A stretch of DNA of 64,000 nt, taken from contig CAIIXF020000009.1 of NCBI GenBank assembly GCA_903813345.2, forward strand, positions 20,051,759 through 20,115,758, read 5' to 3'. The notes under the pieces are model-generated. The model did not search any database. It saw only the letters and a program-made list of their open reading frames with translations, and was not told the origin of the DNA. Source of the stretch: Owenia fusiformis (lineage: Eukaryota; Annelida; Polychaeta; Sabellida; Oweniidae). Below are positions 47,544 through 59,000 of this stretch, piece by piece. Every line of letters begins with the position of its first letter. The stretch's first letter is position 1. A program made the translations under genes and the position numbers.

Positions 47544-47549
47544 AATAAA
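47544..47549 (+). promoter_or_regulatory. Gene A polyadenylation signal AATAAA
   Basis: Canonical AATAAA 92 nt after the TAA stop. It is the first such hexamer downstream. Confidence 0.55.
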
Positions 47550-47765
47550 TCAAATCTTGCATTGAGACAAAGTACACATCCTCTCCCCACTCAAGGCCTC
47601 TGTGATGGAGAAGGACGAGGTACGGATAGTATCCTAATGCAAGACTAAATGAATCATAAACTTGACTTTCGTTGATTGAAGTTAGTCTGAGAAGTAGTAT
47701 TTGACTTATCTAAAAACAAATATGTGAATCTCAGTTTTATAAATTGCTTGAGTTATTTTGCCCGT

Positions 47766-47861
47766 TGTGGAAGGTGTACGTTCCCCTCCTCCTCCGCCAC
47801 CCACACCTCCACCCCCCCCCCCACACCTCCACCCCCCCCCCCCCACTCCCCCCCCCCCCCA
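47766..47861 (+). repeat. C-rich low-complexity tract downstream of gene A
   Basis: A run of CCTCC, CCACC and C(8-10) blocks, strongly strand-asymmetric in otherwise AT-rich DNA. Confidence 0.85.
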
Positions 47862-48296
47862 ATCACTGATAAATAATCAAAATTGCTCTGACGTGTACAT
47901 GCATAACATATATGTATAACAGCACTTAATTATGATAAACCTGACTTCTTGCAATACTGCTTGGGATAGAAAAGAGTTTGCATCTTTGTCACTATTTTGG
48001 GTATCGGATCCATGATTCTGGAAACTTTGGGTACGAAATCTTTTCGTTATTTTGGGTTTCGTAGTCATCATTCTGGACATTTTGATTACGAAAATAAGTA
48101 ATTAACTTTTGAAGAGAGATATCAGAGTTCGTCAAAAGTCATTAAACTGTTTTTACTTTTCCCAACAGAATATACTCTCATAAAACAAATTTTCGTCTGT
48201 CACGTTCCCCTTATTCCCTATTTTGACTAGATTAGATCGAATTAGATTAGACCTTTACTACAACGACTTATCTATGAAGATCAATGAGAATGCGTA

Positions 48297-48461
48297 GTTG
48301 AAGGTCTACAAATCATGTTAATGTACAACTGAGGTGTTTTCTATTCATCTAATGTGATAAACCCCCTAGCTACAACAATGCCATGAACGAATGACGTAAC
48401 TTTTGCAACCCGTTAGGTTGTTAAATATAAAATATTACATCGGAAATCACAATAAGGTAAT
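48297..48461 (+). promoter_or_regulatory. Upstream block of gene B, copy of 41383-41523
   Basis: Same block as upstream of gene A. Here it lies about 3.8 kb from the gene B ATG rather than 0.5 kb, because two transposons are inserted between them. Confidence 0.5.
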
Positions 48462-49084
48462 TAATTTAGTTGATTTCTAGTGTAAAGCATGTACGCATTG
48501 TGTGTGTACAGGGGTTTGGTTATAAAGTACCATGGAGACAAGAGCACGGATGCAACGACAGTCTCTACAAAATCAAATAATTTAGATATAATGATGGCTG
48601 AAGACCGAAATGTGTGATGTGAACATAAAGCATGAAATAGGAGAGAGCGTTATAAGATTAAAACTATAAGATGAAAGAAATATAAATGTGGAACAACACA
48701 AAAAATATTTGTATACTTTCTAACACCAACACTCACTGATCAGAATTATGACTTGATAACGTTAACTTTCTTTCAAAATGGCGGGCGGTAAGTGTCGATT
48801 TAGATGTTTCTAGTTTTCATCAAAATACACCATTTAGCCGTGGACATTTGGCTTTGACATTATTGGGCAATCTCCGCCCCAACAAATGTTCTATGGTAGC
48901 CCTGTGATAACATATTGAGGAATGGATATTGAAACACTCAAATAAGCACAAAAAGCAATAGGTAATTAGCGTATTTAATGCCTACCCAAATTGTCGGATA
49001 ACGCATTAATAATTGTTACCGAGCCTCTCGATTGGTTGATCGAGTTTCGAATTTAAAATTGTAAGAGACAAAATGATGTTGTCC

Positions 49085-49694
49085 TTAAAGGAATATTCCT
49101 TGCCAAACCATCTCTCTCCTCATATGGTAGCTATAACCATATATATGCTTGCCATGTTTAGCAAAACACGCAAAAATGTTTTGATATGGTCAAATCTGAT
49201 CACTTAGAAATGTGATTCTCAATTCCAGTAAGCTGCCATCTTTTAAAATTTCACACAGGAAGTGATGTCATCGACTCTCAACTTTGCATATAGCATTAGG
49301 TGAGGAGCTATTAAGAATTACAAAACCAGCTAAATATTCTTTTTCCACTTTGTATCTTATTTAATATTTCTGAAAATCTCTGCTTTTATTCTAAGTTGAC
49401 AAGCTCTGAAAATATTTTTGCACAGAAAGTAATGATCACTTGTCTAGAAGTGATTTTGTGCTACTTTCCTATACTGTTATGGGCAAGGTTATAGAAGTTG
49501 AGAGTTGATGACATCACTTCCTGCAAGAAATCTTAAAAGATGGCAGCTCACTGGAAATAAGCACTAGATTTTTAAATGATCAATATTGACCATATTAAAA
49601 CATTTTCCCATGTTTTGCTAAATATGGAAACTATATATATGATTATAGCTACCATATCAAGAGAGAAAGGGTCTGGCAAGGAATATTCCTTTAA
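49085..49694. mobile_element. Foldback element between genes A and B
   Basis: TTAAAGGAATATTCCTTGCC at the left and its complement at the right. Inverted similarity extends through ATGGTAGCTATAA and GCAAAACA, so the whole 610 bp is a hairpin. A 115-codon ORF across its right edge is not a gene. Confidence 0.7.
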
Positions 49695-51121
49695 TGCTAA
49701 TGAAATAACCTATCAAAATATTTATAAGCGAATTCTCAATTTAGAGCATCATATAGAAATTGATGTTGTATCACCTATTTATACTCTTGAATACTCTGAC
49801 AGGGCTCATACATACAAGATAGATGGATACAACAAGAAAATACTAACCCTTAATTGGTTAGGGGGCAGATCTGCCCCCACTTCTTGTGGTTTTTTTATTA
49901 CTTTTTTGAAGTTTCTGTTTTAACCTAAAACTTTCTTGCTTTTCTTAGAATTGAATAAAGAACTATCACCAGTAGCCTAGGAGGAAAGTTAGAGCTGGTT
50001 AAAGTTAATGACATGCCCCAAATTGTAGTTGAAACGCTATTTATTAGAATGTGAATTGTTTCATTTATAATGGTTCGGTAAAAGTTAAAAGTATGCTCAA
50101 AATACTGGAAAGTGAATAACCGTACCAGTGATACCTGATACATTCTCGTATCCCCCGCCCCTCCAACCGTTGGTATAATTATTTGTAGCTTAACCGTTTA
50201 AGGGTTAAAAACTAAATTACTTTTAAATCAGAGTGGTAAAAATTAGCATAAGAAAGGGTAAGTTAGTTTTCGATTAATTTAATGATCAACTGCACTTTGA
50301 AAAGTGCGAAACATTTGTTTGTCCGTATGTTCCAATTATCTAATGGGTAGTTGGGTACTGTTCAACAAATACCATGATGTTGTACATGCATGTATTTTAA
50401 CAAATCAAACGTTAAATGCTCACATTTCGCCAGATCAGATGACACTTTCCAACAGCCCAATCTTAATGAAACTGGGGGAAAGTGGTAGAATATGAGGAAT
50501 ACGAGTAGATAATCATTGTCTGTGGGGTACTATGTAGTCATACTTTATTAGAGGAAATGACTACTTAGCTATTGCGAACAATTTGTGACAGATTTATTTT
50601 TGACATATACCATATTATTTTTCCATAAGGAAAATTCCATGCGGTCCATTGTTTTCAGGATTATTTTGGTCACCAAAATTTGATATCTTCAAAATTAGGA
50701 TTGCTATACAATACCCCTTTCAGATTTTACTGACACAGTGCAGGAGAAACTTTTCAAATGGTTAAAATAAGCACTTTTCGGCACAAACATGTGTAAGCAT
50801 TATATGTTTCTGAAAATCCAAATTATTTTGCCCGAAAAAGTTGTTGGGATGTCAGAATCGTCCATATAATTCCTTACATTTGCACTTTTTCCCCATTCTG
50901 TTATAATCTGTTTACTTAACAATAGTGAGGTATGAAATTGACGATTCTGTTGCCGTCTGGACTATTTTGTTTGTAATCGTGTGGGTGTTCTTAAACATAT
51001 AGTACTGAAACACGTTTGTGATAAAAATGTCTTGGGAAATCTGCCTACAAAGAGTAAAATGAGATAAAAATAAAATCGTACTCTTGAGGTCCGAGATTTA
51101 GTATGAAGAGTCCAGTTCAGT
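49695..51121. other. Intergenic sequence between transposons upstream of gene B
   Basis: No gene seen. 50635-50680 resembles a part of gene D intron near 7160-7200 (CATGCG-TCCATTG-TTTCAG...GGTCACC). Confidence 0.3.
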
Positions 51122-52208
51122 GTACAGGATGGGCCAATAAAATTGTAACATTTTTCTATTTATTCGATTGTCTTTATTTTTGCAGTTCAATCCACTGAAA
51201 TTCAGATAATGGTAAAATGATTATTTGTGAAAATGTTAAAGATTATGTATGATTATTTTTGGCTTGTCATCGTCAGGATTTGTATACTGCGTGCGTCGTG
51301 AAAAAATTCCAAATTTTCTCTGCTTGAGGCATCACTGCTGAAAACACAGTATTTTTCATACCATACAATATGTACCCTTCATATGGTCTCAACACAATTT
51401 CCATTAATTAAAACATATGTAGTTTATGTATAAACATTTGAGTAATATAGCTTAACTGGCCTCAGCTTTTTTCAAAACTGGCGCAATATGTCTCAAAACC
51501 TGTCATTTAAGCCATGTATGACTGTCAAATACAGCCCAGACTGATTGTTCAGGTTGGCGGAGGACATGTTCAGTAAACCCTTGCGTTGAGTAAAGAATGG
51601 AACATTTTCTATCGATTGTAACTTTTTTGTTTGTCTTGTATTATCTTCAATACTTTAGGAAATTTTAAACAATTCATTGTCAACAGCTTGTGTAAATATG
51701 AATAAACAAGCTCAACATTTAATTACTGAGCATGCCCCCACCCACATGAACAATCAGTCTGAGCTGTATTTGACAGTCATGCATGGCTTAAATGATAAGT
51801 TTGAGATATATTGTGCCAGTTTTGAAAAAAGCTGAGGTCAGTTAAGCTATATTATACGAGGGAGACATGTCTAGCTTCCCATAGAGATACTTACAAATGT
51901 TTTGATTGATGGACATTGTGTTGAGACCATTTGAAGGGTTATATATTGTATGGTATGAGATACTGTATTTTCAGAAATGATGTCTCAAGCAGAGAAAATT
52001 TGGAAATTTTTCATGACGCACCCAGTATTCAGATCATGACCATGACAAGCCAAAAATAATCATACAGATGTACATACATATTTTTATCTTAAACATTTTC
52101 ACAAATAATCATTTTACCATTATCCGAATTTTTGTCGACTTAATTGCAATAATAAAGAAAATTGAATGAATAGAAAAATATTCCAATTTTTATTGGCCCA
52201 CCCTTTAT
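51122..52208. mobile_element. Mariner-like palindromic element ending 46 bp before the gene B start codon
   Basis: Left TA-CAGGATGGGCCAATAAAA. Right ...TTTTTATTGGCCCACCCTT-TA. Inner arms also pair, for example ACAGCCCAGACTGATTGTTC near 51530 against its complement near 51740. No transposase. Confidence 0.72.
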
Positions 52209-52253
52209 ATGAAACGTACGTATACCAGTATCTGTATGACTCATTTCAGGGAA

Positions 52254-53036
52254 ATGCCACTGTTTATTTTGGCATGCTTATTCATGCAGAGTGTTTTGTG
52301 CCAAGATGTTGATGACGGTACCCCAACAGTAGCTGAATTCATTGACTATGAAATCGTTGAATGTAAGACCAGTTTGACATTAATCAGCACGTTTTCAGGT
52401 TTTCGTTTCATGTAGACGCAAGGCATACTTTGAATGAAGACTCCGTAAAAACAATACCAACACCTTATCCAAACTATCTATCTAAAATGTAAAAGTGAAT
52501 AAGTATATGACACGAATCCAACGATCATCAAGACAAATTGTCACAACTAATGAAAAATTGATTGTACTACTACTTTGTCTTCTCTTGAGTTGCAAAAATA
52601 AGCAACAATGAATAAAACTTCCAAATATGTAGTTGACAAAATGGTAAAGGAAAATATGAGATGGTGTAATCTTTGTTATTTGTTAATCCGACTCTCATTT
52701 AAGATTACGTTGCAAAATGCTGGAGTTTTTCAGGGGTTAGTAGCATCCCTGCTAATCTCCTCGTAAGTTTTTCAGGATATTTCTATGAAGCAAAAGAGCA
52801 GAGCATTGCATACTGTTTAAGTTTACATAAAAGTACAACAGTTACTTGCCTTTCATATGTGAATAAATTAAAAAACACCCAAACTAGGCAATAAGGAGGT
52901 TGCCATGATGTTTCGGAAAGTCAGAACAAGTAATATGTGGTTTTTAAACACTTTTTCAATATGTTTGACCATATTTTCATCTTATCTTCTTTCTATTTTT
53001 CAGTGGAGTCATTTCTGTTGACAGATGAACAGGCAA
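52254..53036 (+). other. Gene B exons 1-2: signal peptide and linker
   Basis: Exon 1 encodes 36 residues with a hydrophobic signal sequence and an acidic linker ending EFIDYEIVE, aligned with GFIDHEEVK of gene A. Exon 2 (53004-53036) is 33 nt and encodes the same ESFLLTDEQA as gene A. Confidence 0.8.
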
Positions 53037-56000
53037 GTGAGTGAAACAGTGTATGATTTTGGAAAGCTACACAACTTTGGACGGGACTAATATTTAATAT
53101 ACGAGCTGGTCTATTTTCCTCACATTTTATCAATGTACTGAATCTATTAGAGTGACACATTTAGATTAGAACCTACAATCTGACAGATTGGTCTTCTAAT
53201 ACTGTTGTCTATTTGATCAACATTTACTTTCTTACGTTATAAACTTATAGCACATAATTAGGGCATTCTTATGTGTAAGTAAGGAGGGGCTACGTCTGAA
53301 CTTTAAAGCAATATCACGGTGTTATAGCATGACGGTTACGTCAAGGCGATTTGCAAAGTTTTGCGGTAACGATAACAAAAAATGGCGGATGGGAAAGACA
53401 GCATGTCCTCTTTCTCGCCTATAGGCAAGATTAACAGATAAGATTTCCTTTTCAACTAGTTCCATTCGGTGACGTATATATGGATGGTTATAAAGACTGG
53501 GTCAAATCTGCCAGGTGGTTTACTAGAAGCGGAATATAAGCTCTAAACTTACCGACTGAGATGTCCAAGTTCATATTTTTTAGTCCATTCTCGTGATTTC
53601 TCAGTATATGTGCCTCAGAGCCACTCAAACTATTAACAGTAAGTAAACTGTGTATAAACAAGCCATAAAATGACAAATCCAGAACAGGAACGTGGTCATA
53701 TTGTAAATAATAAGGTTTCAAACGCAATGTCGTTAGACGACTACGAATGAATTCTATGGACGGTAACGTATTGTATTAGATGTACATTAGATATTTAGCG
53801 GACGGTTACGTGCATGTACATCTTTCAAGTTAAGGTTGCTAGTTCTGATAGCCTCTTTCCATGTAATTGTTATAATGGGTAAGAAATTGAATATTGAATT
53901 GCTCATGTTTGTTTTCAGGACTCGCAAGAAACGCTCTTGTTTGAGCCTCTATAGGGCAAGGAAAAAATTGTGTCTTGCTTTATTTATGAAGCCAATTTAA
54001 GTAAAAAATAGCAATGAAGAGGCAAAAGAAGAATTAGCATCAAGTATTGATGAATATGACAAAATTAATAACAATGAATCTGGGATACATATTTGAACGA
54101 GGTTCGCGTAACAGTCAATCAATTTATTGCGTAACCGCAAATTAAAAATACAATATTATGGCTTCAGTAGAACATATTAGGTGGTTTCCAATGCTCAACT
54201 GGCTTTTTACGATCGTATGTAGGTTACATCTATATAACCCGAGGTCGTTAGGCAATGTAGACCATGCCCTAACGACAAAAAATTACTAAATGTGTAGTTT
54301 TGAATTTCTAACTCAACAGTTTTTCGCTTATTTCATGTTATCCCCGGGCATCAATTTGCAAAGAATACGTTCAAAATATACATTACTAAATGCATCACCG
54401 AATGCGATGCCTACAAAAATCGTTCATCTTTTCATTGATACACAGTAGAAGAAAATAATGCACCAACCTTAGTTATCTGTTCCACCGCGGCCATTTTATT
54501 GGATAAATCAGTGATCGTAGTCGTCTAAGCTCGTTTTCAGAGGTGTCGTAACCGTCATGCTATAACACCGTGAATATGAACTAGTCAAATGATTAGATGT
54601 ATGAATACAGTGATTGAAGTATGTGTACGATTCATTATAGAGCTGTGTGGGACAACGGGTTACTTTGCTGATCCCGATGATTGTTGTCACTATATTCAGT
54701 GCGACGGTGATGAGTGGGAAGGATGGAGACAATTCTGTATGGGAGGAACTGTGTGGGATCCAACGTTATGCGCATGCGTGCATCATGAAGATTATCCAGC
54801 ATGCGATCCTAAGACATGCAATAGTTTGTAGAAATCTGATATCTTTCATAACAGTAACAACATATTCAGATAAATGCTCATATAAATATACATTTGCCCG
54901 CCGTGATAATATGTTGAAGTCGACTTACACTCCGGGGAGTTGGTCTTCTCTTTCGAATAGTATGTTCACTCTCTGGAAAATAGCGACTATGATCAACGAA
55001 TGATTATGTTAACCAACTACGCCATTACCCTCTCAAGTTTTTAAATACAGAGTGATTCGAAAACTGAAACATTCGTTTTTTGTACGCAAAACATTTTTTT
55101 GATTGCATAACCCACAAAACGATTGTTTACAGGCAAATTTGACATACACCAGATATTTATAAAGCTTAAGAGATCAACTTATTAGATCCCCCAAGGGAAG
55201 CATAGTGGAGGTTAGGCCAGGTTGATGTTTTAATCAGATTGGCTTGTTTTACCCATTAACTTGATAACTTCATAACTTTTATAACTCCACGTCCAAAGTA
55301 CTTTAGGAAGAACTATGCTCAGTAATATTTGGTGTGGTGAAATAAATGTTTTACATTCATTTAATAAATAATGTTCCAATCTTTGGACTACTTTGTAAAT
55401 TGTGTTACACGGTAAATACGATACAAGTATATGTCATATTCCGCAACGAATATGGCATATTGACTTGCGGTGTATAATAGATACACCTGTTGTATATGGC
55501 ATACACATTAACCAATGAGAACGCGATACGGAAGTGCGCAATTGTCAAAAACATCGATTCAACGAAAGTGTTAACATTATAAACGGCTATAAATTATTAT
55601 AATGATTACTGAATCAACAGGTCAGTGCATTGAATATTTAGAGGTTATGTCACTATGACGTGAAATATGCCTGAGTTCTCCCAATATAGGCCGACCTTGG
55701 GAGGCTCTATATTTGGGCAAGAACGAAGGCATATTTCACGTCATAGTGACATAACTGATGTATTACATGCCTTTGTTCCCATGGTTACTTTGTATCAATG
55801 ACGTGACGTCATGATATTATCATGGTTATTAAATAAATCTAATATCAAAACGAGGTAAGCGGGCTATATCGGGGTAATCGGGCAATATCGGTGGATATAG
55901 CTCGCTAACTTTCCCATTGACTTCCATACAAATGCTTCGCTAGGTATGTAATACATGAACTGATACAATTGAATAACATACGCCAGTGGTACCTGTATTG

Positions 56001-59000
56001 TTTGATGTTGTTTTATATATTGTTACACGCAAAAACGCACTTCGAGGGAAACATTAAATAAATATACATAAACGAACCCACGTTCGTGAAGCTTTTGAGT
56101 GACTTTTACAACCAAATTATCAGTTTACAAAAATCAGATAAAACCTGAAAAACACGAGTATTTGATCACGGTTTATACGTCACTGATACTTTCAGAAGTA
56201 TCATTTACCGATCACACGTAATAAACTTACTCAATCACTCCAGGATTCATAGTTAAGTGCTCGAAAGTAATCGAGGCAATTTTGTATGGCGTTCACTGCG
56301 CAGTAAATGCCATACTCCGCAACGTGTATGTCATATTCTCAGAGTGAATATGTCATATTACGCAGGTGAATATAAGGTATTCACTATATCATATTTCAAT
56401 GCGGAATATGCCATACTCACTTGCGGAATATGTCAGATACCGCAGTTGAGTATGCCATATTCACTTGTATCACAAATACCGCGCAACCATAAATGTATGC
56501 CATATACCGCGTAACAAATTGTACTTTTTTAGCTGGTGGAAATGCTTCGTTTCCTGAATGTCCAGAAAACTTAGCAGAAAGTGAGTAAATGATGCTTGAC
56601 TACCTTATTACTCAAGTTGATATGAATGATTTATTGCTCAAAATCAATTGTTTTAGCTACTCATCAATGTGAATAATCAAAAATGATCCATGAATGATCT
56701 TTTACTCATCAATGTGAATAATCACAAATGATTCATGAATGATTTATTGCTCAAAATCAATTGTTTTAGCTACTCATCAATGTGAATAATCAAAAATGAT
56801 TCGTGAATGATTTATTGCTCAAGATCAATTGTTTTAGCTACTCATCAATGTGAATAATCAAAAATGATTCATGAATGATTTATTCCTCAAAACCATGGAA
56901 TGTTTCTATAAGCAATACGACTTTCACAAAATTCGATAAATTCTAACCCTTTAATCTTAATTCCTGTAGCACTATGGACTATTTTTCAGTCACATTTTCA
57001 GAGGCCAGATATACTTATTTCAGTATGTTAAGTTTTATAAATGGCATGTCTATTTTGACCATGCGAATGTAGAAAAAATAAAATTGCTTTGGAGTTAAAA
57101 TCATGTATCCTATTACATTATTCGTCACGGTAAGGTCCGACCATCTTGTTTGTTTCACCATATACCTGTTTTGTTCTCATTTCTGTACAATATAGATTAG
57201 ACCTGATATCTCTTTCATCTTTAATTTAAATACAAGAGAAATGCCATTCTTACGAAACCATAGGCTCTCGATCTAAATCTACTAGAATAGTACCTATTAC
57301 ATTTGAGAAATACTCTCGCATATTCAGATCAGTGTTGCCTCAAGTACGATCGTGGTCAAGTGTATACTAGAAACATCTCGGACCCGACTATGTATAAGGT
57401 AAATGATGGTCCATGGCAGACATGTCCGTTTGGAGGAAAATTTTTATTGGACTCGGAGGAGACAGACTCGTGTTACTGTGAATACGATACAAGAAGTGAG
57501 TATGTGTATTTTTTTTTATTACTGTGAGATTACAAATAAGAAGTGATTATATAGGCCCAATCGATCGAGTTTGAAAATATTGGGATAGAGGACATTATAC
57601 TTTACGTGTGGCATTCAACAATATTGTAAATGACTTTTCGTTTCAGATGCACCCTGTCCTTGTCTTCGTTTTAGTTTTGATAATCCTTTTGACGATTTCC
57701 ACCCATTGTACGATGATCAAGGAATCTATTCAGAAATCGGAGAAGTCATATGGATGTTTCCAGGAGCGCCACCTAGTCCAGGGATCGGGGCCATGTTCAT
57801 GGGATCAAATTCATGGTTCAGTGTGCCAAGATACGCTAATGTTGATTTCCAATCAAACTTAACCGTGACGTTTTTCATACGCCCCGATTCTGGCTTTTTC
57901 AATGGCCCTTTCTTTCATAACGGTGGTCCAGGTGGCGAAGATGCAACAATTTCTTTAGAATATTACATTGTTAATGGTCAAGCCTGGTTGGTAGCTGGTG
58001 TACAGGCAGAAGATGGAACAGACGACATTATCTTAAAAGGAATTCGAGTAAGTCTAAGTTATAAATGTACATTGGTTTCTTCTAGGAAATTATGAGTCTT
58101 GATAAGTTGTCATTTATAAAAGACAACATAAACTCGCATAATTGTATAATATACTATATATTGTTATATAACTAAAACATAAACGTAACGAGGTGCCTCG
58201 GAATTAGAGCTGTTCTAAGGCCGAGGACCAGAAAGAATAGAACGTTACATTGCTGTACACAGAGCTAACACAGTAAGTCAGCAGAGCCATAACTCACGAT
58301 GATGGGCGGAGTCAACTGTCTTTCATAAACCGCACTTATTCCATAAGATGCTATTTCTAAAAATAAATACCTGGATTCTACTTATGGTTTTCATATGAAG
58401 TGTGTTTCCGAAAAAAAGGTCAATGTAACCTTGTTGTGCTTATCCTTCCTTGAATTGTCGAAAGAAATGCATCGAAAAAGGTTCCACGGGGATTTTTAGA
58501 ATAACTGGATAGGTGCGACTAAACAGAAGAATTCATTTAGTATTACAAAAAAAATACAAAACGATTATCTTACAGTTCCCCGTAAAGGAGTATACCTTTA
58601 TTGCGTTGGTGTATGATATGGGTGAGGTCTCCCTCTATGTGGGTGATAATCCACCAATTGCAGTAATGGAGTCAGGTATACTACAGTATGTTTACCTAAA
58701 AGTTACTCTTTCTTATGTCTCCCTCATTGGGTCCAAAAACTTTCTGTTTGCCCCGACATACCAATTCAAATAACTCATCATTTTCAATAACAGAACTTAT
58801 TAACACTTGCATTGCATTTTAGGATCATTATGTACATCAGCGTATAGTATTTGTATTCTCCTAAATGTTGGTGATGCAGACATTAGAACATCACCATTGG
58901 CCAAGGTTTCAATCTGTAATCTTAAACATGTTTCATTCAATTCAATTGTATTTTTCAATTAAGCCTCCATAGACAACGAAGATAAAAAGTTATTGTTAAG

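Noticed and set aside
49576-49923. 115-codon plus-strand ORF
   Set aside because: It starts inside a foldback transposon and runs out of it; no motif and no homologue in the window.
52209-52253. Upstream in-frame ATG for gene B
   Set aside because: It would place charged residues before the signal peptide and ignores the acceptor AG at 52248-52249 that matches gene A.
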